Shown here one piece after another: positions 1-7,035 of a stretch of 11,189 nt of DNA (its first letter is position 1; every line of letters starts with the position of its first letter). The DNA is from an uncultured Planctomycetaceae bacterium. Its GTDB lineage: Bacteria > Planctomycetota > Planctomycetia > Pirellulales > UBA1268. The stretch covers positions 1 through 11,189 of the forward strand of contig CAJAYZ010000283.1 of assembly GCA_903949225.1 (NCBI GenBank), given 5' to 3'. Made by a program: the position numbers and the translations under genes. The notes below the pieces were generated by a model. The model did no database searches and was not told where the DNA came from. It saw only the letters and a list, made by a program, of their open reading frames with translations.

Positions 1-1035
1 GGAGGGAGTCGGGGCATGATGATGCCCTCCTCGGGGAGCGATGGCGACGCCGGCGCAGCTGGCGCCGGCGGCCAGGTCAAGCCGCAGCATCCCCGTTTCA
101 TGCCGAAGGAAGGGCAGTCGGGGATGGCCCGGGGGATGTCGATGCCGCCGATGGGAGGGGGAGACGCCGAAGGGGGAGCTTCCGCCGCAGCCCAGGGCCC
201 CGGCACCACCGACGAGGCCTTCCTCACCTGGATCTACGTCGACGCCGACGGCAAGCCGCTCAAGGGGGAAGAGGTGGCGACGTCGCCGTCGGCCCTCATG
301 AGCCACCTCATGCCGTTCACGATCCGAGCCACGATCGATCAGCGAAAACTCGATGCCTTCCTCATCCGGCTGGCCACCTCGGCCGTCCCGATCGACATCC
401 GACAGGTGCGTCTCAATCCCCCTGCGGCCGCTGCCGGCATGCCCGGAATGGGTGGAATGGGTGGAATGGGTGGTGGGCCACCGGGCGGGATGATGGGCCC
501 ACCGGGCGGGGGCGGCGGTCGTCCGCAGGCCGGTGGACCGCCGGGGGGTGGCATGGGTGGCCCTCCTAACCGGGGCATGATGTCGCGTCCTCCGATGGGA
601 GGCGGCGGTGAGGATGGCCCGATGGCAGGGATGGCTGGGGCGGGCTCGATGGTCCGGCCGCATGACATCGTCCTCGAGATCCGCGGAACGATCGCGCTGG
701 CGACGCTTCCGAATCCGGAGGCCTTGGGGCTGGCAGCGGAAGGTGCTGTGGATGCCGGGGCTGCCGCCGATGCATCCGAGCCGGCGCCCGCCGCCGTCGA
801 CGAGCCCGCCGTGCCCGAAGCCGATCCCGCCGCAGAGCCCGCCGGCGCCGAGCCTGCGGCCGCTGTCGATGGGGCCGTCGATCCCGCCGCTCCGGAAGCC
901 GGTGACGCGGCCGTACCACCAGCCGATGCGGCCCTTCCCGGCGGCGACCCGCCGGCGCCCGTGGAAGGAGCCGAGCCGGCCGGAGACGCTCCTCCGCCAG
1001 CCGATCAGCCACCGCCGGCCGAGCCGGCCGTTTGA
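1..1035 (+). CDS. Probable PilO/GspM-like pilus or secretion platform protein, C-terminal part (5' truncated)
   Basis: The frame is open to the left edge, so the ATG at 16 is probably internal; 344 codons are visible. A conserved-looking alpha/beta segment around visible residues 104-138 (MPFTIRATIDQRKLDAFLIR, then a strand ending in RQVRLNP) is followed by a Gly/Met/Pro-rich linker (about 146-213). A strand HDIVLEIRGTIALATLPN (221-238) comes next, then an Ala/Pro/Glu/Asp-rich tail to the stop. A helix plus strands ending in a 'V-E-I-x-G-x-I' strand recalls the periplasmic ferredoxin-like domain of PilO/GspM/Amuc_1100 proteins; here the linker would sit in a loop of that fold. This is pattern resemblance only. 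The next gene follows after 93 bp on the same strand. The N-terminus, where a membrane anchor would be expected, lies outside the window. Confidence 0.6.
   Translation, partial: GGSRGMMMPSSGSDGDAGAAGAGGQVKPQHPRFMPKEGQSGMARGMSMPPMGGGDAEGGASAAAQGPGTTDEAFLTWIYVDADGKPLKGEEVATSPSALMSHLMPFTIRATIDQRKLDAFLIRLATSAVPIDIRQVRLNPPAAAAGMPGMGGMGGMGGGPPGGMMGPPGGGGGRPQAGGPPGGGMGGPPNRGMMSRPPMGGGGEDGPMAGMAGAGSMVRPHDIVLEIRGTIALATLPNPEALGLAAEGAVDAGAAADASEPAPAAVDEPAVPEADPAAEPAGAEPAAAVDGAVDPAAPEAGDAAVPPADAALPGGDPPAPVEGAEPAGDAPPPADQPPPAEPAV
445..471 (+). repeat. Three perfect 9-bp tandem repeats encoding Gly-Met-Gly
   Basis: The unit GGAATGGGT occurs three times without mismatch, in frame, encoding GMG three times inside the Gly/Met linker of the first gene. 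Identity at third codon positions, including the GGA codon, suggests recent slippage rather than selection on the protein alone. Confidence 0.9.
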
Positions 1036-1060
1036 TCCAGCTTCACGTTTGATCCCCAGT

Positions 1061-1096
1061 CCAGCACCGAAACCAGCACCGAAACCAGCACCAAGA
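1061..1096 (+). repeat. 12-bp tandem repeat, three copies, between first and second genes
   Basis: The unit CCAGCACCGAAA is present twice exactly and a third time as CCAGCACCAAGA. It ends 18 bases before the AGGAGG Shine-Dalgarno (1115-1120) of the next gene. Just upstream, GTTTGATCC is also duplicated (1030-1038 and 1048-1056, 18-base period). The gap therefore looks built by small duplications. No regulatory role is evident. Confidence 0.85.
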
Positions 1097-1128
1097 CCTC
1101 GTCCAGACCGCCCCAGGAGGGTGATGCG

Positions 1129-3408
1129 ATGAAAAAGCCGAGCATCAACTTGAGCAAGGAATCGATCGTCGACTTCTTCCTCAATCACGGTGAGAAACTC
1201 GTGGTGGGGCTGTTCGGGGCGTTGGCCTGCACCCTCGTCTGGGGCGGCATCGACGCGGTGCGGACGAAGCCGGCCAAGCGCGAGCAACTCCCGGCGGTGA
1301 TCGTCGAGCATGCCGGGCGGACGGTGAAGCACATCGCCGACTCGAAGGGCCCGCCCGCCGAGACGACCAAGCGGCCGAGTTTGGCCAAGCTGGTCGAGCC
1401 GTGGCGCGAAAACGTCGTCGCCGCGCCGGCCGTGCCGCGAATCTTCAACACCCCGCTCTCCGACGAGAAGGCAAAGCGGAACGCTCCGGAGGTGCTACCG
1501 CTGGTCGATCTCCGTGTCCGTCCGGGCTGGGCGGTGATCGCCGTCGCCCAGGATCCCAATCAGGGAATGATGATGGGGATGCCGGAGACGAAAGAGAACG
1601 ACGACGGCAAGGATAAGGACAAGAACAAGAAGAAGCAGAAGAAGGGGGCTGACCCTGGTGACGTGGCTGGCGGGACTCCCCCGGGCTATCAGAAGACGGG
1701 AAAAAACAAGTTCCAAACGGGCGGCCCGATGGGCCCGATGGGGCCGGGCGGGCCGATGATGGGTGGCGAGGGCGGCTCGTTGCTGCCGCTCGCTTCGCCG
1801 GTGATGCCGGGGAAGATCATCCCCTACTGCCTGGTCACGGCCCTCGTGCCAGCCAATGCCCAGCAGGAGGCCTTCATGCGTGCCTTCGCCTCCAGTGGCC
1901 TCCAGACGCAGGCCGACATCCCCCTGTGGAGCGACTACCGCATCGAGCGGGCCGAGGTGCCGGCGGGCACGGCCGCCGATGCCGAGCTGAACTGGACCCG
2001 TCTCGATCTCAACAAGGTGGCGAAGTCGGCGGAGGATTGGAACGGCATCCAGCCGGAGATCGCTCCCGCCGACCTGCAACTCGATCCCTCGCAGATCGTG
2101 CCGATGGACGAAAATGCCGTCCAAGTGGTGCCCTATGTCTTTCCGCTCCCGCTTCTGGCAGGGGATCCGTGGGGAACCGAATCACTTCATCCGTGGGTGG
2201 TTGAGCAGCTGCGGAAGCGGCAGATCGAGCAGGAGAAGTGGGAGGCCCTGGCGCTTCAAGAAGCGGAGCAGGCTTCGAAGACGAACATCCTCGGTGGCCC
2301 GGGCGCCGGCTCTGGAGCGCCGATGGGCTCGGGGGCCGGGATGGGCTCGGGCATGGGGCGGGGCATGATGCCGCCAGGAGGCCGGGGGATGATGCCGCCG
2401 GGGATGACGCCGGGCGGACCGATGGGACGCGGGGCTGGCGGTGGCGACTCCGAAGGAGCTTCGATGGAGGGGGGCGGGTCGCGCGGGATGCGTACGCCGC
2501 CGTCGGGTATGTCGTCGCGGATGGGCGGCCCCGGCGGGATGATGCCGCCAGGCATGGGTCCGGGCGGCATGATGGGCGGCGGCATGGGTGGCATGATGGG
2601 GGGCGGCGAAAGTGGCATGGGAATGGGAATGGAGATGAAGCTCCCCGAATACCGGATGTTCCGCTTCGTCGACACGACCGTGGAGCCGGGCAAGACCTAC
2701 CGCTACCGGGTGCAGATCTCGGTGCGGAATCCCAATTTCGGGTTGCCGGCGCAGTACCTCTCCCAGGCCGATCTCGCCGACAAGCCGATCCTCGCCGCGA
2801 AGAAGTCTGAGCCGAGCCCGCTTGCTCATGTGCCCGACAAGACGGGGCTCCTCGTCCGCTCGCTCCGCAAGGGGGAGGCGCGGAAGTCGAAGACCGGCTA
2901 CGAGGTCCTCGTCCTCGCTGAGAACCCGGAGACGGGCAACTACTTGCTCAAGAGCCTGACGACGGAGCTGGGAGCTTTTGCCAACTTCGACAAGAAGCAG
3001 GCCAAGGGCCCCGATGCGAAGAACGCCGAAAGTGTGACCACCAACAGCCTCCTCGTCGATGCCCGCGGCCGGGTGGAGGATGGCGACTCGAAGAAGGGGG
3101 GAACAACCGGCCCCTCGGAGCCGCTCGAGCTCCTCTTCCTCCGCGAGGATGGAACGTTCTCCGTCGCGTCGGCAGCCGACTCGCAGCGTGACTACGAACG
3201 GTATGCCCAGACGCTCCCGACGGCCGACGACGGCAAGAAGAAAGACAAGGATGGCGAGGGGGGCGGTTCGTCCCTCTTCCCTGGTGGTGGCGGCCTGTTC
3301 GGCCCTCCGGGGGGCGGTGCCGGGGCTCCCCCGGGTGGACCTGGTGGCTCGCGGGGGAGCACGCCTCCGAGCGGAAGGCCGGGTGGGGTGCAGACGCCGG
3401 GCGGTTGA
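1129..3408 (+). CDS. Single-pass membrane-anchored protein with Gly/Met/Pro-rich linkers and a beta-rich domain, 759 aa
   Basis: The start is set by AGGAGG at 1115-1120, eight bases before ATG. Residues 1-22 are a short hydrophilic head and 23-41 a membrane segment (VVGLFGALACTLVWGG), so most of the chain should lie outside the inner membrane. A Lys/Asp-rich stretch falls near 153-175 and a mixed alpha/beta region near 223-340. A charged helix follows (about 355-387), then a long Gly/Met/Pro-rich linker (about 388-502). Next is a beta-rich segment beginning MKLPEYRMFRFVDTTVEPGK (503 on), followed by YRYRV strands that recall fibronectin-III-like folds. The tail is Lys-rich then Gly/Pro-rich. 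No catalytic motif is seen. Its position after a PilO-like gene suggests a structural part of the same envelope complex. I do not recognise a named family. Confidence 0.85.
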   Translation: MKKPSINLSKESIVDFFLNHGEKLVVGLFGALACTLVWGGIDAVRTKPAKREQLPAVIVEHAGRTVKHIADSKGPPAETTKRPSLAKLVEPWRENVVAAPAVPRIFNTPLSDEKAKRNAPEVLPLVDLRVRPGWAVIAVAQDPNQGMMMGMPETKENDDGKDKDKNKKKQKKGADPGDVAGGTPPGYQKTGKNKFQTGGPMGPMGPGGPMMGGEGGSLLPLASPVMPGKIIPYCLVTALVPANAQQEAFMRAFASSGLQTQADIPLWSDYRIERAEVPAGTAADAELNWTRLDLNKVAKSAEDWNGIQPEIAPADLQLDPSQIVPMDENAVQVVPYVFPLPLLAGDPWGTESLHPWVVEQLRKRQIEQEKWEALALQEAEQASKTNILGGPGAGSGAPMGSGAGMGSGMGRGMMPPGGRGMMPPGMTPGGPMGRGAGGGDSEGASMEGGGSRGMRTPPSGMSSRMGGPGGMMPPGMGPGGMMGGGMGGMMGGGESGMGMGMEMKLPEYRMFRFVDTTVEPGKTYRYRVQISVRNPNFGLPAQYLSQADLADKPILAAKKSEPSPLAHVPDKTGLLVRSLRKGEARKSKTGYEVLVLAENPETGNYLLKSLTTELGAFANFDKKQAKGPDAKNAESVTTNSLLVDARGRVEDGDSKKGGTTGPSEPLELLFLREDGTFSVASAADSQRDYERYAQTLPTADDGKKKDKDGEGGGSSLFPGGGGLFGPPGGGAGAPPGGPGGSRGSTPPSGRPGGVQTPGG
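2365..2399 (+). repeat. 24-bp period repeat (ATGATGCCGCC) in the Gly/Met linker
   Basis: ATGATGCCGCC occurs at 2365-2375 and 2389-2399, a 24-base (8-residue) period encoding RGMMPPG-type units. A third dispersed copy lies at 2539-2549. All are in the reading frame of the 759-aa gene. Confidence 0.75.
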
Positions 3409-3481
3409 GCGCCCGCGAGTGGTGTAGATCGGTCAGGGTCTAGAGTCTGTCTGTGACGAGAGCCTTCGGAGACGAGTTGCC

Positions 3482-4966
3482 ATGTTCCGCCCCTCGAGCT
3501 TGTTTGTCCGTGCCGGTGCCACGCCGCGTCTGATGAACTGCCGGCGATCGGCCGGAGGGCGGGGGCCACGCTGGGCTGCCGTGCTCTTTGCGACCGGGCT
3601 GGCCGTCACGACGGCGGGCCTGGTTCCGGCCCAGGAAGAAGGGGATGACACTTCCCAGGACAGCGGTGAGGAGGGCACGAAGCCGGCCGGTGACGCGACC
3701 CGCAATGCCGCCTGGATGAAGATCGAGCAGGATGCGGAGAAGAGCTACAAGGAGCCGCTCCGAACGGGCGGTGGCTTCAGCCCGGCCGCCCAGGATTTCA
3801 TCGCGAAGAAGGCGATGCCGCAGTTGGCCAACGACGCCAATCGCCCGATCCTCGACAGGGTGCGGCGGAAGATGCGAGACATCCTCATCGTCGGCATCAC
3901 TGACGATCGGGCCTTCGACGACGCCTCGAAGGCGGTCGCCGACGCAGCCGTGACGATCGCCAAGAACTCCGGGGCTTCCCTGGCGGCCCGCGTCAACGCG
4001 ATGCTCCTCGTCGGCGAACTGCGGGCCAAGGACAACAAGGACGGCACCGTGTGGCCGGCCGCCGTCAACCAACTCGCAGCCGTGGCGGGCGACGCCACGC
4101 TCGATCCGAGCGTGAGGGTGGCAGCGATGGCGGGGCTCGTCCGCCACGCCGATGTCGCCAAACGCACCGGCGGCGAGCGGCAGACCGAGTTCACGAAGGG
4201 GGCCCGGCCGGCGATCCTCGCGATCGTCGCCGAGAAGCCCTCCGTCGAGCAACCGGTCGTCTCCGATTGGCTCGCCTCCCGGGCCCTCTCGATCCTCACC
4301 ACCGTCGTGAAGTCGTCCCCGAAGGAACTGGCCACGACGCTTGTCGGCGTGATGAACGACAAGGATCGCTCGCTCGATGTGCGCGTCCGGGCCGCTGCGG
4401 CGCTCGGCGCAACGGTGACCACGAAGTCGGAAATCCAGGCGGTCGAGGCAACCAACGGCGTTACGGAATTGGCGGTGGCGGTCCTCGAGGTCGACGAGGG
4501 GATCCTTCGCGACCGCCGCTATGAGCAACAGATGTCGGGCGGTGGCACCGGCGGCGGGGCGGGGGGGAGGATGCCTGGCCGACCGGGGATGCCGGGCATG
4601 CCTACCGGGATGCAGCCGGGCATGGGGGGCGGCGACGTGGCCGTGCCGCAACTCGTGCCCGATCAGTCACTCCGCCGCACGGCGTGGCGGCTTGTGACAC
4701 TCGCTGACGCGATGCTCACCGAGGATGGAAAGGCCGGCGTGGCCGCCCTGGTCTCTGGGGATGACAAGGCAGCCAGTCAGGCCTACGCCGAGCTCTTCCG
4801 GAAATACGCCCTCAAGCTCGACGAGAAGCGGACCGACGACGTGATCCTCGAGGCCCTGGCCTTTATCCGCCCAGGGGGCGAAGAAGAGGCCGCGACGCCG
4901 GCCGGGGATGCCGAAGGCACACCGGCAAAGCCCGCCGACGACAACGATCCCTTCGGCGGCAAGTGA
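3482..4966 (+). CDS. Exported HEAT-like helical repeat protein, 494 aa
   Basis: An extended basic N-region is followed by a hydrophobic segment (about 31-48, WAAVLFATGLAVTTAGLVPA) and a plausible signal peptidase site after Ala50, so the protein is probably periplasmic. The mature part is helix-rich, with HEAT-like units such as SVRVAAMAGLVRHAD (about 210) and LDVRVRAAAALGATV (about 298), as expected of a protein-binding scaffold. A Gly/Met/Pro linker (about 350-383) separates this from a second helical part, and an acidic tail ends in DPFGGK. The start at 3482 has GGAG at 3468-3471. Met18 (3533) would give a more ordinary signal peptide but has no visible ribosome site. It lies 73 bp after the previous gene and is likely co-transcribed. 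HEAT assignment is by pattern; no enzyme motif is visible. Confidence 0.82.
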   Translation: MFRPSSLFVRAGATPRLMNCRRSAGGRGPRWAAVLFATGLAVTTAGLVPAQEEGDDTSQDSGEEGTKPAGDATRNAAWMKIEQDAEKSYKEPLRTGGGFSPAAQDFIAKKAMPQLANDANRPILDRVRRKMRDILIVGITDDRAFDDASKAVADAAVTIAKNSGASLAARVNAMLLVGELRAKDNKDGTVWPAAVNQLAAVAGDATLDPSVRVAAMAGLVRHADVAKRTGGERQTEFTKGARPAILAIVAEKPSVEQPVVSDWLASRALSILTTVVKSSPKELATTLVGVMNDKDRSLDVRVRAAAALGATVTTKSEIQAVEATNGVTELAVAVLEVDEGILRDRRYEQQMSGGGTGGGAGGRMPGRPGMPGMPTGMQPGMGGGDVAVPQLVPDQSLRRTAWRLVTLADAMLTEDGKAGVAALVSGDDKAASQAYAELFRKYALKLDEKRTDDVILEALAFIRPGGEEEAATPAGDAEGTPAKPADDNDPFGGK

Positions 4967-4967
4967 T

Positions 4968-4988
4968 CGCTCGTCGGCGTGACGAGCG
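4968..4988. terminator. Perfect 8-bp hairpin between convergent genes
   Basis: CGCTCGTC and GACGAGCG flank a 5-base loop, starting two bases after the stop at 4966. The downstream stop of the opposite-strand gene is at 5042, so the hairpin could serve both directions. There is no T tract on either side, so intrinsic termination is uncertain. Confidence 0.45.
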
Positions 4989-5041
4989 AGGCCACAGCCG
5001 ACACTCGTCGCTTGAACTCGACCGTCACGTCATCTCGAAAG

Positions 5042-5548
5042 TCACTTGACCTCGAAATTGAACGTGTTGGCTCCGCGCTTTACCTCTGCGGACAGCGGCG
5101 TGGAGGAGGCTGACGTGTAGGCAGGCTCGATCGGGATCGGCTTGGTGCCGCTGACGAAGCCGGGGCCGTTTCCCCCGCCCATCGCCGGCATGCCGGCCGG
5201 GGGACCCTGCATCTTCTTCATGATGTCGGCGCCTGGCCCCTTCGGTTCGTTCTTCGCGGGGGCCCCCTTGGCGACGCCGGTGTCGACGGTCACCTTGCAG
5301 GCCCCGACCGGGGCATCCGGCACGCTGTAGTTGCCATCGGCCCCGATCACCCCACCGGATGGCTTCGACTTCGTGTCGGCCGCGGTCGGATGGAAGCGGA
5401 TCGAACCGCCGGTCACCGGTTGGCCGTCGATCGTCACCTTGCCGGTCACGGTCCCCGAGGGCGGGCCGCCCCCTCCTGAGCATCCCCCGAGGCATGCCAG
5501 AAGAGCGGTGGCGACGATCGCGCGACGGGGGAAGAGAGCCGGGGACAC
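5042..5548 (-). CDS. Small exported lipoprotein with transthyretin-like/carboxypeptidase-regulatory-like fold, 168 aa
   Basis: The GTG at 5548 is chosen because GAGGA lies seven bases upstream (5556-5560). It gives a compact lipoprotein signal with lipobox L-G-G-C and acylated Cys23. An upstream TTG at 5614 lacks a ribosome site and would bury the signal. After a Gly/Pro spacer comes GTVTGKVTIDGQPVTGG, the first strand pair of the beta-sandwich seen in many planctomycete lipoproteins. A 'GADGNYSV' turn follows, and the C-terminal AYTSASSTPLSAEVKRG motif precedes the final strand. A Gly/Met/Pro-rich insertion (MPAMGGGNGPG) sits in the middle. Such proteins are of unknown function and are often encoded beside DUF1559 genes, as here. 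It converges with the HEAT-like gene. Confidence 0.85.
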   Translation of the reverse strand: MSPALFPRRAIVATALLACLGGCSGGGGPPSGTVTGKVTIDGQPVTGGSIRFHPTAADTKSKPSGGVIGADGNYSVPDAPVGACKVTVDTGVAKGAPAKNEPKGPGADIMKKMQGPPAGMPAMGGGNGPGFVSGTKPIPIEPAYTSASSTPLSAEVKRGANTFNFEVK

Positions 5549-5555
5549 AGGATGT

Positions 5556-5560
5556 TCCTC
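5556..5560 (-). promoter_or_regulatory. Shine-Dalgarno GAGGA that fixes a GTG start
   Basis: On the minus strand GAGGA is followed by seven bases and GTG (5548-5546). No comparable site precedes the longer TTG-initiated frame. Confidence 0.65.
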
Positions 5561-5627
5561 AGGATGAAGATGAAACGGACGCTTAAGGGGGAGCAGGGAT
5601 TCGAAGGCAAACAAGGGGCCTCCCGAG

Positions 5628-5661
5628 CTTCCCGGGCCGCCATGCGTGGCGGCCCGGGAGG
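5628..5661 (-). terminator. GC-rich hairpin downstream of the left DUF1559 gene
   Basis: TCCCGGGCCGCCA (5630-5642) and TGGCGGCCCGGGA (5647-5659) form a perfect 13-bp stem with a TGCG loop, extendable by a G-T and a C-G pair. It lies 23 bases past the stop codon at 5684. Downstream on the minus strand the sequence is only mildly T-rich (CTTGTTTGCC, about 20 bases later). It probably terminates the DUF1559 transcript or stabilises its 3' end, and it insulates the lipoprotein gene. Confidence 0.7.
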
Positions 5662-5683
5662 GGATCGAGAGACGTTGAGTTCA

Positions 5684-6667
5684 TCAGTCGCCGGTGCTTG
5701 CCTGACCGTCGTCCTTCTGGAGGAGGTACATCCAGGCAGTCTGATCGATGTTGGCATCGATCGATCGCGTGCTCGCATCGGCCATCGTCACTTGGCAGGT
5801 GGTCCCGAAGGCAGTGGCCCGGTAGGGAACGCAGTTCTGGTCGGTGGGATTCATCTGCGGCGGCAGCCACGCGTTGCTCGACGCGTTGTAGGGGCCGTAG
5901 TTGGTGAAGTTCTGGCCAGTAGCGCCGATCAGCGGCAACCAGTCGGGATTCCATTGGCCGTGGCCCCAGAGCTTGCCGTTGGCCCCGTTGTTGCCCCCCT
6001 GGCATCCGGCCCTGGCCTCGGCCAGGAGGACTGTCTTCGTCGTGCCGTCCGGGATCTGGGCGAGCTGCGTGGTGCCCATCAGCGGCCACCAATAGCCCCA
6101 CGGGTGTTTCGGAGCTCCGAAGACCTGGAAGTTCATCGCATAGCCGGTCGATCCCCAGCCATGGGTCGTCTCGGACGAGGTGGGATCGAGCGGATTGACA
6201 AACGCCGGCACCTTCTGTTGGAAGGGGCTGTTGCTCCAGTTCCGTGCCTTGCCGTCGCCACCGTAGACGTCGTAGGCGTGGTTTTGGTTCGATTCGCCGT
6301 TGGCGTCGTAGTTCACCTTCCCCTTGGTGTAGACCCCCGTTTGCTCGATGAACGGCAGGACGAAGTACAAGCCGGTGCCGGTCATCTTCGGGGCGTAGGG
6401 GCCCTTGTACATGTGGCCCGGATCGGCCGGATTGAGCCAGTGCTCGATGTAGGCCGGAGGGAGATAGCCCTTGTTCGCGTCGGAGAGGTTGTGCATTCCC
6501 AGGCCGAGCTGCTTGAGGTTGTTGAGGCTCTGACTCCGCCGGGCAGCCTGCCGGGCGGCCTGGACGGCAGGAAGAAGGAGGCCGACGAGGGTGCCGATGA
6601 TGGCGATGACGACGAGCAGTTCAACGAGCGTGAACGCCCGTCGGTCGCCGTTGGGCAAGGCGTGCAT
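5684..6667 (-). CDS. DUF1559 (SBP_bac_10) prepilin-like protein, divergent, 327 aa
   Basis: The ATG at 6667 follows AGGAG (6675-6679) by seven bases. The frame stays open upstream to 6967, but that extension has no supporting start. The N-terminus has a class III (prepilin) signal: a short charged leader ending DRRA, then FTLVELLVVIAIIGTLVG and the DUF1559 signature LLLPAVQAARQAARRSQ. Cleavage by a prepilin peptidase would fall after Ala11, where Gly is the usual residue. The long mature part is Trp/Tyr/Asn/Gly-rich, as in this planctomycete family of pseudopilin-like surface or secretion-associated proteins. The C-terminal H-X9-DG motif is degraded: aligned with the neighbouring paralogue, His is Phe287 and DG is DA (297-298). 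The usual central CPS motif is also absent (VNPLDP instead). Function of the family is unknown. Confidence 0.92.
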   Translation of the reverse strand: MHALPNGDRRAFTLVELLVVIAIIGTLVGLLLPAVQAARQAARRSQSLNNLKQLGLGMHNLSDANKGYLPPAYIEHWLNPADPGHMYKGPYAPKMTGTGLYFVLPFIEQTGVYTKGKVNYDANGESNQNHAYDVYGGDGKARNWSNSPFQQKVPAFVNPLDPTSSETTHGWGSTGYAMNFQVFGAPKHPWGYWWPLMGTTQLAQIPDGTTKTVLLAEARAGCQGGNNGANGKLWGHGQWNPDWLPLIGATGQNFTNYGPYNASSNAWLPPQMNPTDQNCVPYRATAFGTTCQVTMADASTRSIDANIDQTAWMYLLQKDDGQASTGD

Positions 6668-6689
6668 GGTTTGACTCCTGGAAACGAAT

Positions 6690-6711
6690 GGATGAACAGA
6701 AAAATGAAAAC
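6690..6711 (-). promoter_or_regulatory. T-rich leader element of the left DUF1559 gene
   Basis: On the minus strand the leader reads TTTTCATTTTT-CTG-TTCATC, ending 23 bases before the ATG. A near copy lies at the same distance before the other DUF1559 gene, and TTTCATCTTCATC precedes the lipoprotein gene at 5548. It may be a shared A/U-rich translation or RNA-stability element; that role is inferred. Confidence 0.3.
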
Positions 6712-6720
6712 AACCGGCGA

Positions 6721-6849
6721 TCAAGCTATCAATGATTTTTGTGGATGGATCGATGTGAGAGCACGCCTCTTCCCGCCATCCGCTGGGATCAGGCATGGCA
6801 TGTCCTCGAGCGGGCCGTAGACCATTGGCCTCTCCCGGAAGGACGCCAT
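6721..6849 (-). CDS. Candidate 42-aa small protein upstream of a DUF1559 gene
   Basis: On the minus strand GGAGGAG is followed after six bases by ATG (6849-6847) and a 42-codon frame beginning MASFRERPMVYGPLEDM and ending SLIA, with stop TGA at 6723-6721. The ribosome site is among the strongest in the window. The stop lies 53 bases before the DUF1559 start, so it could be a leader peptide, a small co-transcribed gene or chance. No membrane segment, signal peptide or known motif is visible, and the frame is short enough to be random in high-GC DNA. Confidence 0.25.
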   Translation of the reverse strand: MASFRERPMVYGPLEDMPCLIPADGGKRRALTSIHPQKSLIA

Positions 6850-6923
6850 CGAAATCTCCTCCATCAACGTCGATGGGAAGGCATGCCGCAAAGGTCATCA
6901 AACCGTGACGACCGTCAGCGACA

Positions 6924-6942
6924 TCGATCGCGGCACGATCGA
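6924..6942. repeat. Inverted repeat TCGATCG-5-CGATCGA
   Basis: A perfect 7-bp inverted repeat with a 5-base spacer (CGGCA) lies about 95 bases past the lipoprotein stop and about 75 bases before the candidate small gene. It could be an operator or a weak hairpin. No T tract follows on either strand. Confidence 0.45.
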
Positions 6943-7035
6943 CTTCTTCACGGCAGGACGGGAACAAGCCAGTCTTTCGGCCTGTTTTGCCACGCCGGTG
7001 AACCGGTTGGTTGACGCCGGGAGTTCCGGGTGGAA

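Larger units (their letters stand above)
6668..7035. other. 368-bp intergenic stretch between the small lipoprotein and the left DUF1559 gene
   Basis: It holds the ribosome site and T-rich leader of the DUF1559 gene, a 42-codon candidate small gene (6721-6849, -), and a 7-bp inverted repeat (6924-6942). A weak promoter-like pair on the minus strand is TTGATA (6727-6732) with TTTCAT (6704-6709) 17 bases on. No strong terminator for the lipoprotein gene is seen. Confidence 0.6.

Noticed and set aside
1061..1096. Short tandem repeats as a CRISPR array
   Set aside because: Units are 12 bp, directly adjacent, with no spacers and no cas genes nearby.
608..1132. Plus-strand frame whose stop overlaps the ATG of the 759-aa gene (ATGA)
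   Set aside because: The overlap looks like translational coupling, but the product is an Arg/Pro-rich shadow of the first gene and has no ribosome site.
3441..3446. TAGAGT as a -10 box for the HEAT-like gene
   Set aside because: No acceptable -35 sequence at 16-18 bases upstream, and the gene fits an operon with its neighbour.
3440..4651. 403-codon open frame on the minus strand
   Set aside because: Antisense of the HEAT-like gene; His/Arg-rich composition typical of a shadow frame.
5552..6820. 422-codon open frame on the plus strand
   Set aside because: Antisense to the left DUF1559 gene and crossing its terminator; no start signal or motif.
6668..6967. N-terminal extension of the left DUF1559 gene
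   Set aside because: A prepilin signal must be close to the N-terminus; a 100-residue leader is not compatible.
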